64,000 nucleotides of DNA, taken from contig OX578152.1 in assembly GCA_951213105.1 (NCBI GenBank), positions 73,297,180 to 73,361,179 of the forward strand. The letters are read 5' to 3'. Within the stretch, counting starts at the first letter, position 1. Each line of letters starts with the position of its first letter. The notes beneath the pieces are model-generated. The model was not told the DNA's origin. It saw only the letters and a program-made list of their open reading frames with translations, and made no database searches. This document shows, in pieces, positions 20,865-32,200 of the stretch. Made by a program: the position numbers and the translations under genes. This DNA is from Amaurobius ferox (Eukaryota; Arthropoda; Arachnida; Araneae; Amaurobiidae).

Positions 20865-20876
20865 AGCGAAAGAATG

Positions 20877-21170
20877 TTGTTGTTGTTGAGACCCAGACCG
20901 TCCGACCTACCAGAAAGGTGTAAGGCAACCGTTTGGACGGCAGGGAAGTGCCACCCAATTTAGACCGGAACCCAGTGGGAGAGGCATCCACAGGGACCTA
21001 CCCTCCTTCCCCTACCACCAACCTCTCGGAAATACTTACGGACACACATGTTTAACGTGATCGTACTCCCCATGAACACGGCGGCAGTTGTGGCAGCGTG
21101 CAAATCCAGCTAGCAAACCACCGGGCTACCGCGCCCGTAATGTGCCAACAGCACTCTGTCTTCCCAGGTT
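20877..21170 (-). mobile_element. SINE S1 with 5S rRNA 3' end plus shortened tRNA-like segment
   Basis: Minus strand from 21170: AACCTGGGAAGACAGAGTGC and TGTTGGCAC match the last ~29 bases of 5S rRNA. Then GGGCGCGGTAGCCCGGTGGT and TTGCTAGCTGGATTTGCACG correspond to the shortened tRNA-like segment of the 18152 copy (no B box). The S1 body and a (CAA)n tail (20877-20889) follow. AGCGAAAGAATG (20865-20876) and AGCGAAAAAATG (21171-21182) form a 12-bp target-site duplication with one mismatch. The copy is 5'-truncated within the 5S head and sits at the end of the 43-bp array. Confidence 0.9.
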
Positions 21171-21182
21171 AGCGAAAAAATG

Positions 21183-22155
21183 TAAAATAATTCGATATAA
21201 TGAAAAATTTTTCACATTTAAAATTATTGCATTGAAAAAAATATTATTCGCGAAATTATTTTCGGAAAATATTTAGACGAATACCTCGCGATTTACGAAA
21301 TTTTTTTCGCGACAAAATCACTCATTATTGCTATTTATAAGTATTACGTGCACGTAAAATATGCATTCAGACTCCCAATGCGTCCAACTGATTCTTCCAA
21401 GCTCATTTTTCTTTATTTCATTTGCATAAACTTATTACATCACATTTTTGAATTGTGTTTCCACACAAACACAAACAGCCCTAAAGACATGAAACTTCGA
21501 AGAACACCTCACAACGGCACGTGCCTGAGTTGCAGATCACACTTTCTATCAAACACATCTTACGCCTTCCCGCGCCAGTACATCAAACTTACAATCCTTG
21601 AAACAACATTGGAAGCAACGTCGAGTGATTTACGACGCTTTAATATCCTTCTGACGACGCCAAATCGTGATCTAAATTGTCGAGAGTAGTGTTACTCAAC
21701 ACTTACTGAAAATTCAGCTGGGCTGCAACTTTAGTCCTTATCGTTCGCACTCTGGGTGAGACATCAAAAGACTTGTTTTATGGCGATGGTGATGACCGCA
21801 TGTTGTAACGCTGTACATCAAATGCACTTGTCAAGCGGATAGGAGCTGCAACTTTTCTTTACTTTTCTATATTTTATTTAAATAAGTAATCTACAATAGA
21901 AATTGTTGTCAAATACTATTTTTTAGTTATACAGTTACTACTTAGTAGTTTTAGTTATACAGTGCTACTTAGTAGTCAAATTACTTAGGCTTAGTATTTA
22001 AGCCTGCCAAAGACGGTAAAAGTAGCACTAAAAATTGTTTTAACTTTTTATTTTTCTTTAACAGAGAAAACTTAAATTGTTTTAAGTTTTATTTTTCTTT
22101 AACAGAGTGTAGCGCTTAGCGTCATAAATAGTCACCTTAATCAAACATTGGCTCG
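21183..22155. other. Intergenic DNA, nothing recognised
   Basis: A 113-codon + frame at 21348-21689 has no recognisable motif. At 21930-21975 TACAGTTACTACTTAGTAG and TACAGTGCTACTTAGTAG are near duplicates, and at 22031-22110 AAATTGTTTTAACTTTTTAT-type phrases are doubled. Confidence 0.4.
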
Positions 22156-22163
22156 ATTAGGTT

Positions 22164-22717
22164 AGGGTTGCCAGACGCCCCCGATTCCCGGCGACAGTCC
22201 CCGGATTTGGCATTCCGTTCCCAAACAAAATCGGTCCCAGAAATGTCCCCGGATTTCTTTGAATACCCTTGGATTTACAATTTACATAAGCTGTTATAAA
22301 TTACGGGTTTTAGGGCTATTTTCAGACAAAGTCAATTTTTTTAGGTTAGTTTTTTGCAATCTTTTACAAAGCTATCAACTTATTTCTTGGAATTTCATTA
22401 AATTACCAAATTTATGGCAACATAACCAATTCTGGCAACCTTAAACATTGGGCTAGCTTTCGCCAATTTTTAGGTGGGAGTTTTGGAAAAGACTTGGCAA
22501 CACTGCCGCCAAGCAGAACACAGCAAACAAAATAAATTACAATAGTTTATAAAAAAAGTTAATTCATAGAATTCTTTATTGAACAACCTTTTTATTAAAT
22601 ACGTCTGCAATGTATTATAAGTGTAAGATTAGGAGTTGAATTTAAGCATGCTTTCTAATCGATATCTTTCTATTGGAAAGTGTCCCCGGATTCACTGAAA
22701 AAATCTGGTAACCTAAA
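22164..22717. mobile_element. hAT-like MITE with 8-bp target-site duplication
   Basis: Left end AGGGTTGCCAGAC, right end TCTGGTAACCT, an imperfect inverted repeat. The octamer ATTAGGTT flanks both sides (22156-22163 and 22718-22725). An 8-bp duplication and a GGGTTGCCAGA terminus suit the hAT superfamily. The interior has CCCCGGATTTGG-type and GTCCCCGGATT phrases near either end and no transposase. Confidence 0.6.
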
Positions 22718-22719
22718 AT

Positions 22720-23270
22720 TAGGTTCTGTCTTGTGGTTGACACTATAAGTCTGCAAGGTATTAGCCATCTAAGTTACCCAGGAGGTTTCTAGAAGATATG
22801 GTTAGAGCTTAGATCCCCATCCTCCATTTGAACGACATTGAGAAAAATCGAAAATCTGACTCAGCTCTGTCTTGTGACTGATGCTATAGGTTTGCAAAGA
22901 TTCAGTCTTCAGTGCAAAAACTTCAGTCAAGTCATTGGGGGGCTTCTAAGGAGTCTGAAAAGACCTTTCGAAAATCTCTAATTTTATTCAACCTTGACGA
23001 GGAAATCGAAAATCTGACTCCGTTAGTTTTTGTACCTTTGACGACGCTATAAGTGTGCAAAGATTCAGTCCTCTATCTATGTCATCTGGGGCAGAGGAAG
23101 GTAGAAATTATTTTGGGGGAAACTCCATATTTTCTATCACCTGGGAGGAAATAAAAATATCGGCTTTCTTAGGTTCTTTCCCATCGTCGGCACTATAAGT
23201 ATACAAAAATACAATTTTCTAGGTCATCGGGACACTTTCAAAAGTTCTGGTGACAATAACACGTTATATA
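22720..23270 (+). repeat. Diverged tandem repeat, about 150-bp unit, four units
   Basis: Each unit has a TTCTGTCTTGTG-like phrase, then GACACTATAAGTCTGCAA, a CATCTAGGTCATC-like phrase and GAAAATCTGACT. Units begin near 22724, 22863, 23020 and 23180. Confidence 0.65.
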
Positions 23271-23780
23271 ATTATTATAGATTGCTTTCCTATTGACATT
23301 ATAAGAGCATCCATGGATTGATTTCCCACATATTATACGTTTGTCAACCTGCAATAGATGATACTTGTAATGCACAGCAGCCTTAAAATTTGTTATGTAC
23401 CCTAGTTATGCGAGCCTCTATGAAAACTGCCATATTCAAACAACCAATTTCATATTTCTTACATATTGAGCTCAAGATGATTTCAACGGGCAAGTTCATA
23501 TTCACAGAACCCGCCTATATGGGGCTTCTAAAAGTTACTCATAGCACTATCACTGCAGATAACAGCATTTAATCCAGTCCTATTAATGCAGATAACAGCA
23601 TTTATGGACTACTTTCGCACTTATTATGCCATTCTCAGCATGAAATACCCGCTATGGCAGGGCGCAATGTTTAAGAAATTACCTAAGCGCAATGCTTAAG
23701 AAATTTGAAACTAGCTGGGCGGTAAGATTGGTCAAAATATGTTGGTCATCAGAGAGCAGCTAATTCCCAACCTATTTACT
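23271..23780. other. Intergenic DNA with short duplications
   Basis: GCAGATAACAGCATTTA is doubled (23555 and 23588) and a GCGCAATGYTTAAGAAATT phrase is doubled (about 23661 and 23689). No gene recognised. Confidence 0.45.
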
Positions 23781-24430
23781 CTTGAAGTGAGCAGCACATG
23801 ACTTTCCCTGCAAACTCAAAATATATTTCCTCTTTATTTTTTTAATAATTCAGTAAATTGAGTTTAATTGCACAAAATAATAGCACGCATAATTATTTAA
23901 AATGACATTGAATTTGTACTTTTAATTAAATTTTTGTTTTCATTTGGTAACTGGGCGCTGGCGCGGCGTAGCAAAAATGTAAAAAAAAAGTAAAATATCT
24001 TGAGAACGGCTAGTCTTACAGCAATGGGGCTGGTCTTATTCTTTTCATCGTTAAATATTACGTATAAAACATGCATGTAATTGATACATTTGAGCATACG
24101 TCGACTTTTTTTTCAAATTTTGACGATTTGGGGGGGGGGGGGTAATTCATAAAAAAAGGTAAGTTTCTTTTTCCAGAATCGTACCAAAATCTAATAAACA
24201 CCAGTGTAACCCAAAAAGTGAATAACATATAAAATATTATGGAATTTAGTCATTTGGTTTTTGAATTAGAATGAATACATACATTGCACACACACACAGA
24301 CGTCATGCTGAAAATATGTTTTTCGTATTCTAGAGATCCCAACAGTGTATATTCGTCGAAAACTCGTGTAGCGATTTTCGGCATGATTCCAATATTTCCT
24401 CCATACATTATCATATATTGTAGGTACAGA
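23781..24430 (+). mobile_element. Hairpin-ended microsatellite element H4
   Basis: Left end GCAGCACATGACTTTCCCTG at 23791. The middle has ATCTTGAGAACGGCTAG and GTACCAAAATCTAATAAACA, then a short CACACACACAGACGTCA core at 24289, TTCGTATTCTAGA and TTCGGCATGATTCCAATA, and a degenerate hairpin ending near 24430. Same order as H5-H7. A G-run of 12 lies at 24131-24142. Confidence 0.75.
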
Positions 24431-24800
24431 CAAAAAAAAAATTCATTTTATCAAGAAATATTTTATTTAGTTGATTCGCAAATTATATAATTTTTTTTCG
24501 TGGAAAGGATCCGCCTCACGTAGCATCCTGATTTAAAAAAAAATGAATAAATTAAAGTCAACTTTCTTTAAAAATTCTCCACGAAGGCATTCACTCTTAA
24601 AAACATTGTTTTCAGGTGTATCTATCAAATAGTTTCCAAACAAAACATCTGTAACCATGGACACACTTCAATGAGACAGCTTCATCTGTTTCATCGCTCA
24701 CGGCACGTAACTGGAAATTACTTCACTTAACCATGCACAAAATTCAAAATAATGATTCTTGCTGTAATGCTCTATGCATTAAAATTTAGTAAATTTGACG
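24431..24800. other. Intergenic DNA before the satellite
   Basis: Nothing recognised other than AT-rich sequence. Confidence 0.45.
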
Positions 24801-25866
24801 ACTTATAAAAAATGCAGTAACACAGAGCCACTTTAAATGTTTATAATGTGTTGAGAACGAGTTCATTCCAAGCATGATGTGAAAAGTAATTTAAATACAT
24901 TATTTAAGTCTAAATTTATATCTACCAGAAACTAACAAAATATTTTAGATTTAGAAATAGAGAATTTTAAACGTTAGAGTTTATTCCAAGCAAAGATCGC
25001 GATAACTTATAAAAAATGCAGTAATACAGAGCCACTTTAAATGTTTATAATGTGTTGAGAACGAGTTCATTCCAAGCATGATGTGAAAAGTAATTTAAAT
25101 ACATTATTTAAGTCTAAATTTATATCTACCAGAAACTAACAAAATATTTTAGATTTAGAAATAGAGAATTTTAAACCGGTCTGTGCTGTTAGAGTTTATT
25201 CCACGCAAAGATCGCGATAACTTATAAAAAATGCAGTAACACAGAGCCACTTTAAATGTTTATAATGTGTTGAGAACGAGTTCATTCCAAGCATGATGTG
25301 AAAAGTAATTTAAATACATTATTTAAGTCTAAATTTATATCTACCAGAAACTAACAAAATATTTTAGATTTAGAAATAGAGAATTTTAAACAGGTCTGTG
25401 CTGTTAGAGTTTATTCCGAGCAAAGATCGCGATAACTTATAAAAAATGCAGTAACACAGAGCCACTTTAAATGTTTATAATGTGTTGAGAACGAGTTCAT
25501 TCCAAGCATGATGTGAAAAGTAATTTAAATACATTATTTAAGTCTAAATTTATATCTACCAGAAACTAACAAAATATTTTAGATTTAGAAATAGAGAATT
25601 TTAAACCTGTCTGTGCTGTTAGAGTTTATTCCAAGCAAAGATCGCGATAACTTATAAAACATGCCGTAACACAGAGCCACTTTAAATGTTTATAATATGT
25701 TGAGAACGAGTTCATTCCAAGCCTGATGTGAAAAGTAATTTAAATACATTATTTAAGTCTAAATTTATATTTTCCAGAAACTAACAAAATATTTTAGATT
25801 TAGAAATAGAGAATTTTAAGCCGGTCTGTGCTGTTAGAGTTTATTCCAAGCAAAGATCGCGATAAC
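24801..25866 (+). repeat. Satellite array, five units of about 215 bp
   Basis: Units begin (ACTTATAAAAAATGCAGTAA) at 24801, 25006, 25220, 25435 and 25650. The first is about 205 bp because it lacks a CCGGTCTGTGCTG stretch. Neighbouring units differ by only a few bases. Each unit contains two related half-sites, GAGTTCATTCCAAGCATGAT and AGTTTATTCCAAGCAAAGAT, which suggests it grew from a shorter ancestral unit. Confidence 0.95.
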
Positions 25867-27060
25867 GCCTTTATACGCGTATTTTACTCTATAAAATAAG
25901 CAAATACGTTTTAAAAAATTAAGTAATGCGTATTTTTACGCATTGATTTTGTAAACAAAAAAGAAAAAAATTAGAATCACAAATTAAGCAAATTTGGCTT
26001 AAAAATAAGCAATTTTTAATTTTATCCGGCATCACTTACGTCGTTACAAATTCACCGAAACAAAAGTTTATTTTCATCCTTCTACGCAACGTGATGTTTA
26101 CCGGAAAGGTAAACGTCCATTAAATTGATGTACGCATGGAGTTAGAGGATGGTAAGATTATGGGTAAGAACATCATCTACAGAACATCAAATTGATATAC
26201 ACCGGAATTAAACTGCAGCCAGAGGATTGGTGACGAAAGAGCGTGGTATCAGCGTAAACGCTCGTTTTTCATGTTTATTACTAACTTTAGAAACAGTTCT
26301 ATATATTTTTGACATTCTTAAAACAAAAATGAACTTTTTGCTTTTGCTGCAGTTTTTGATGTTAACCGTTGGGTAAATTGTACCCGCTGAATATTTTAAT
26401 ATGAATTTTGAGAAAGCTGTTCATTTATGGAAAAGTCAAAAACAAAGAAGGTTGGAATTTTAAAGGGAAAAAATAAAAATTATTTTGTTAAATATCTTTT
26501 TAATTTTCTTTTCCCCTTGCTTGTCTACAACTATATGAAGAAACTAAGCCAAAGGTAAGGTAAAAATTTTAGGATATTTCATCATGAATTATATGATTAG
26601 CTATTTTTATGAAAAAAAAAACACTGTAAATTATAATATGAGGAATTTATAATTCAGGATTGCTACTCAACTTAGAAAATTGAACAGAAATTAAAAAAAT
26701 AATGTGATCCTAAAAGTCTAAAATTTAGTAAACATTTTAAAACTAATTTCATAAAGTTTGTAAGGTATATGGATTGTGCTATCAAATACACAATGTATTT
26801 TGTTTATTAACACAAATAAAGAGTATAATGCATATCTTAAATATCTTATTTTTATTGACGTAGAAAAGTCAGAAATTTATATCCTGTTGGACAATAACTC
26901 TGTATGTTCTTTTTATGTAAAATACAATAAATTAAATAAACACCTGGAAATTTGAGGATAATTGCATATTTGCTAAAAATTTCTCCTCTGGAAGGCAAAA
27001 TACTCCTTCAAAACAAGTAAGGGAGTATTTTTACTCTTCTGGAAAAATTTATTTGCTCGA
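25867..27060. other. Intergenic DNA, nothing recognised
   Basis: AT-rich DNA between the satellite and its diverged relatives. No gene recognised. Confidence 0.45.
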
Positions 27061-27064
27061 TCTC

Positions 27065-27290
27065 CGATTCCAAGCATAATGTGAAAGGTAATTTAAATAC
27101 ACTATTTAATTCTAAATTTATATCTACCCGAAACTAAGAAAATATTTTAAATATAGAAATAAAAAATTTTAAGCCAATGCTGTGCTTTAAAAACGTGTTC
27201 ATTCCAAGCATGATCTAAAAGGTAATTTGGATACAATGTTTAATTCTAAATTTATAACTGTCCGAAACTAACTAACGTTTTTAAATGAGA
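27065..27290 (+). repeat. Diverged monomers of the 24.8-kb satellite
   Basis: TTCCAAGCATAATGTGAAAG (27067) and TTCCAAGCATGATCTAAAAG (27210) each lead into GGTAATTT.AATACA, TTAATTCTAAATTTATA and CGAAACTAA phrases of the satellite unit. Their spacing of about 140 bp and higher divergence show an older, differently sized arrangement. Confidence 0.75.
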
Positions 27291-28131
27291 TTTCTAAAAC
27301 TATAATAAATAATACGCAATTCAGTTGGCACACATAATATATGACAGAAACAAAATTATTCTTTATCATTCCACAAGAGTCCTCCAACGTGAACTCGACA
27401 TTTTAAGTCTAACGTCATCGTTTTTGGAATATTTCTGTGAGGGTAAACAGAGAAAAGGTATTTTTCAACGAAATGGAAAGTGTGACCTTGGGGCTGTTGT
27501 CGCTGTCACTTTACTGAGATAACGTATGACAGTTGATGTCAAGAACAAATAACAGGAGCGATGGTTATCGCACCAAGGAGGTTTTCCCTCTCTGCGCAGA
27601 TATGCAGAATTTCAATCATCCTTTCTAAAATGACAAAGCGTAGGATTTCCTAAATTAATTTTCTGTTACCAAGATACTCGATCTTTGCATTTGCAGATAG
27701 CTTTCAATACTCTCTCAGTGCTCATTCAGCATATTAATAATACTTGATCAGCACTTTCGTGGGACATGTATTGATTAAATGTCCCATTTTTGGAGATGAA
27801 AAGTTTTGAAGCCTTTCATACGTCAGCTTGGCGTGTATATAGAGGTAAATTGCATCTTGAACATGTAATAAAATTTAAAATTCTCACCTAATATTTTGAT
27901 TTATTTTCATGGTTAAGTTACACTAGAAAATGTATTTATTTTTCAGAACTATTAGAACTTCGATCACAAGAAAACATCTTATATGGAAAAAAACACCAAA
28001 ATTACAACTCGAGAATTATTGTTGGTGCTATTTACCAAAATATTGAAGCAACAGATTAACCTTAAAATATATGTGCTTGGCGCGAACTACATATTCAACT
28101 GGATTATTCCTTTAAAAAAGAAATCTATATA
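27291..28131. other. Intergenic DNA, nothing recognised
   Basis: A 65-codon frame at 27325-27522 has no recognisable domain. Otherwise AT-rich DNA. Confidence 0.45.
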
Positions 28132-28497
28132 GAGCAAACTTTCGTTAATCCATCATTCAATGGTTCGGCACGCCCGATAATCCGGCAAATCTCTCGAACG
28201 GCATTCTAGTTCTCTATCGAAGAACATTTACAGTAACAGCATACATGATTCTATATGATAATTTCCCTTTATTGAAGTTTTACTTAAGTAATTTTAAAAT
28301 TAATTTAAATGTTTTTTTTCACATACTGTACATTAATATCCAGTCTGCGTAATGTTTTAGGAAAATAAATATTACATTTACTGTCCATTAATATAATTTT
28401 AATTATTTTTTACCATTTTTTATTCCATTTTAGTTTTATATCTGATAATGCGGCATCGCCGAAGTTCTGTTCGTGCCGGATTATCGAAAGTTTTCTG
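28132..28497. mobile_element. pogo/Tigger-like MITE with TA target site
   Basis: Left end GAGCAAACTTTCGTTAATCC; right end, read inversely, CAGAAAACTTTCGATAATCC plus GGCA. TA flanks both sides (28130-28131, 28498-28499). A second inverted motif, CGATAATCCGGCA, lies at 28177 and (inverse) 28477. The TCGATAATCCG type of terminus is characteristic of pogo/Tigger elements. 366 bp, no coding capacity. Confidence 0.65.
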
Positions 28498-28628
28498 TAA
28501 CCTACAACAGTTTATATTTTTAAATGGAGTTTAAATTTGCACAAAAGTCAATACTTCAAGTTCAAACTCAGAAATAAAAATACGAAACACGATGTTTAGT
28601 ATCTCGAAAGATTTTATGTAAACTCATG

Positions 28629-30019
28629 TTTGGAAAAATTGCAACATCATGAAGGAATCACTCATTTAATCTGAAACTTATAGCAAATGAAAATTAGGGT
28701 GTGCTATGCAAATAATTAGAATTTAAAAGTCACCGAGCATGCATGCGTGGGCTGAGCAACGCCCTCTGAACTGCTGTTTTAGCCGTATAAATAGACAGCT
28801 GTAGCGGGATGTTGAAAATAGTATATGGTTATCTGCCAGCGATAAATGTATCAAGAGAAGTCACTCTGCCTCTATGACGACAGAGGGCGCCATACTAACA
28901 AGTTGCGGAATTTGAACGGGGACGAATGATCGGCTTTCATGAAGGGGAGGGGAGTCTTATCGTGCTATAGCAGCTCATATGGAGCGTAATGCCTCGACAG
29001 TGATGCGAGTGTAGTAGCAATAGACTGAAGAGAACCGGATGCATTGCAAATCTGGCAGTGGACGACGAAATGTTACGTCAGCACGGGATGATAGACACCT
29101 CATCCGCCTGGCAATGATGGACCGTACAGATTCATCTCGACAGTTGGCAAAACGTTTGAGTACTGCTCTATGTGTGCCATTGTCTGCTCCAGTAATTCGT
29201 CGGGGTCTGCTGCACTGTGGACTGCGTGCAAGAATTCCTTTGTATAGGATTCTCCTGACGCAAAACCATCGACGCCTGCTGATACAATGTGCTCATCAAC
29301 ATAGACACTAGCGAGCGATTGGCATCAAGTCGTCTTTTCCATTAAATCTATCTTTAATTTGGGGTAGAGTAATGGCTGCATCCATGACGTTATAACGGTG
29401 AACGCTACCTTCCGGAGTGCGTTATCCAAAGTTATACTGGACAAACGCCAAGAGTGATGGTCTGGGGCGCAATTAGGTATCTTGGACGATCTCAGCTGCT
29501 GAGAATTGTAGGTAATGTCAACAGTAACCAATACATCAGAGAATTTCTGGAGTCCTTCCTTCAACGCACTCCTGGAGATGTATTTTAACAGGAGAATAAC
29601 CGTCTACATGTTTTTAGGAATGTTCCAGACTTCTTTTCAGCACAACAGATCCAACGTTATCTTCCTTGGTCTGCCTATTCACACCGATATGTCGCCTATT
29701 GAACATGTCTGGAATTCCTTCGGTCGGCATCTCGCTCGCGACGCTCGTCTCATAGTTAAAACAACTGAACTTTGGGTTCGGATTGAAGCAATCTGCAATG
29801 CTCTTCCTCAGGTACAAATTCAAAATATGTTTGATTCGATGCCACGTCATATAAAACCATTTATTGCCGCTCGTGATGTCTTCCCGAAATACAGATTTTT
29901 GACATGTAATATTGTTTTTTATGTTTGTAATTTTATCGTTTAATATCAATACAAGTCGTTTGTGCAATAATTGTCATTCAATTCTGATGATTCCTTTTTG
30001 GTGTTGCAATTTTTACAAA
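28629..30019 (+). mobile_element. Tc1-type DNA transposon, inactive
   Basis: Inverted ends: GGAAAAATTGCAACATCATG plus AAGGAATCA at 28632-28660, and inverse GTAAAAATTGCAACACCAAA plus AAGGAATCA at 29988-30018. A Tc1-family transposase relic lies between. The right end directly abuts the mariner-type element at 30020. Confidence 0.8.
28870..29943 (+). pseudogene. Tc1 transposase pseudogene (several frameshifts)
   Basis: Relic of a Tc1/mariner DDE transposase. The N-terminal part shows FERGRMIGFHEG, then frameshifts. An open block from 29039 carries the DNA-binding domain (GSGRRNVTSARDDRHLIRLA and LCVPLSAPVIRRGLLHCGLR). The first catalytic site reads VVFSIKSIFNL (Asp lost from the canonical SDESRF). 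MVWGAIRYLGRSQLL is preserved in another frame. The second site reads a stop followed by QENNRLH (Asp changed to Glu). DMSPIEHVW keeps the third acidic region, followed by ARDARLIVKTTELWVRIEAI and NMFDSMPRHI. Two catalytic residues are gone, so it is inactive. Confidence 0.9.
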
Positions 30020-30900
30020 CAGGGTGATTTAAAACGATGGGGCAAAACTTTAAGGGGAGATGGAACATACCTAAACAAGCACTTTTCGTCATACAATGGG
30101 TAGTCGGAACTCAAGCGGTTAAGTACTAGGGGTTAACACGTACTGTTGCATGAAATGATGGAGCACAAGAATGACAGATGAGGTATGAAGAAAATGAAGA
30201 AATTATAGAACACATTTTAACGAACAACTTACAGAAACTGCTCAAAACAAAAAATCGAGGAAATTACAAGACTAATTGTAATGGATAACTTACAAAAAAT
30301 GCTCAAAACTGCTACCGCCAACATGGATGCAGGCCTCACACCTGCGACGTAGTGATCGTCGTACATTGGCGAAAACACCAGTCATTTGTCGTACAACGGC
30401 AGCAGCAACAGAAATCTCGACAACAAGGTCCTCAACGAAATCGAAGGGGCTATCGTAGATGAAAATTTCATATGGACCCATAGGAAAAAGTACAGACATA
30501 TGAGATAGGGCGATCATGCCGGCCAAGTGATGGAACCACCCTGACCAATTCATCATATGGCAGTGTTGCATCCAAGCCGTTTTGCACGGCCACGCTGAAA
30601 TGAGGTGGCGCTGCGTCGTGTTGGAACCACATGCGGATATGGGCTTACCTCGCAATCTCGTCCACAGCTCCGTACATGAAATGTATGTCGACCGTCTCCT
30701 GATTTATGAAACTATCGATTCCTTCTGAAATCCACGGTGGAACTGATGACGAGTACGACAACCTGCGCTTAATGCGCTCGTTGGACAGCACCCTCTAGCG
30801 CTTAAATACGTGCGTTACGACCATGCATTGGCAAAAAGTGCTTATTTAGGTGTGTTCCATTGCCCTTTAAAGTTTTGCCCTATCATTTTGAATCACCCTG
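30020..30900 (-). mobile_element. mariner-type DNA transposon with about 75-bp inverted ends, deleted
   Basis: Left end CAGGGTGATTTAAAACGATG plus GGGCAAAACTTTAAGGGG; right end inverse CAGGGTGATTCAAAATGATA plus GGGCAAAACTTTAAAGGG. Similarity continues through ACCTAAACAAGCACTTTT. TA follows the right end (30901-30902); AA precedes the left. The 881-bp length shows internal loss of most of the transposase. Confidence 0.8.
30290..30665 (-). pseudogene. mariner-type transposase, C-terminal relic
   Basis: Minus strand. The last 50 or so residues of the 121-codon frame (FVEDLVVEISVAAAVVRQMT, VFANVRRSLRRRCEACIHVG, SFEHFL) match the C-terminus of a transposase family common in arthropod genomes that ends ...RCEACIEAGG.SFEHLL. 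Upstream, another frame reads WFQHDAAPPHFSVAV, the second catalytic Asp block, so at least one frameshift separates the parts. The N-terminal DNA-binding domain and first catalytic Asp are missing. It ends at the stop near 30290, about 250 bp from the element's left end. Confidence 0.8.
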
Positions 30901-30902
30901 TA

Positions 30903-31613
30903 TTATAATCCAGGTTACATTCTGTGCTACATGCTAGATATTTTTGTGATGTTCGTTTATGCAACTCAAGATAATAAAATTTGCTTTTAAATAATTTTAT
31001 TAAACATTTATATTATGAGCGTTATTTCACATTACGTATGGGCGTCCTTGTCAGATGCATCAATTCTCAGAGACATTTTCTTCGAAAATAAAGTGGAGAT
31101 TGAGAAGTTTCTTATATGTTAAACTTATTTTATAATATGAGCCGTGCATGTTAAGAGGCTACGCACTTTGATATTGCCGTAAGTTAATTTTTCATTATAC
31201 GCTACAACTATTCAAAATACTTTACTCTTTTGAAGGTTTCATATTCATTCTCTAAAATAATTATAATATTTGGTTACAGTTTACAGTGCAAGGAGCAAAG
31301 AACTGTGATATTAAATTTAATTGAAGTTGTTTGTTAGATTATGTTTTAGGTTGTGAACCACAAGAAAGTTATTTTTGAAACAGTTTATTAACTAATAATT
31401 ATTGCTTTCGTTGTATAATTTACAAGAAAGTATGATGCAAAAATTATGACAAGAATTGAAGAAGAATTTAAACAAACAAGAATTTAAACAAATTATGAAA
31501 CAACAACTGTGCAAAATTTTTTGATAGATTAAATAGTCTGTGTCTCATTTGAACTTTTGAATTAAAATTTCCTAATCCTATGGTTTTCAACTTTTCTTCT
31601 GCTTGGTGTGATG
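30903..31613. other. Intergenic DNA, nothing recognised
   Basis: AT-rich DNA without supportable features. Confidence 0.45.

Positions 31614-31673
<60 letters not shown>
31614..31673. repeat. Compound (TA)n(TG)n microsatellite
   Basis: About 15 TA units pass directly into about 15 TG units. The translated CVCVCV frame is an artefact. Confidence 0.95.
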
Positions 31674-31676
<3 letters not shown>

Positions 31677-31805
31677 GGCGGATGCGATAGTCCAGGGAAG
31701 AGACATTTCAGATTATCAAAAATCTACTTTATTCTATGATACTCGAAACATCTGCAGTCTGGTTGGTTCACGCAATGTACAATTACATCGGAGGGTGAGA
31801 AATGT

Positions 31806-31827
31806 GACAGCATGGGCACATGCTGTC
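31806..31827. repeat. 9-bp inverted repeat hairpin
   Basis: GACAGCATG GGCA CATGCTGTC, a perfect 9-bp stem with a 4-base loop. It sits in a less AT-rich 300-bp stretch (31675-31990) of unknown origin. Confidence 0.8.
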
Positions 31828-32076
31828 TTCGCGTTCTTTATATTTTAAAAAAGTGATAGGGAAGCAGTTTCATGTGAGAAAGTTTACGCAGAGGTTAAGA
31901 TTCGTTACCATATATGGTATGATCGAGGAAAAGAGGAAGTGCTGTCAGACTTTCTTAATATTAGTGGCGTGGGACAGAATGTAATAAAGTCGCAATACAT
32001 GCTTGAGTACATGAAATAGGAATTTGGAATTATGAAAGGAAAGGACGCGTTATTGGGGAAAGTTTAAAATTTCTGT

Positions 32077-32200
<124 letters not shown>

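Noticed and set aside
21348..21689. 113-codon frame as a gene
   Set aside because: No recognisable motif, no splice or promoter context, and composition close to random for this region.
24801..25866. CRISPR array
   Set aside because: Units of 215 bp repeat as a whole with no unique spacers; this is satellite DNA in a eukaryotic context.
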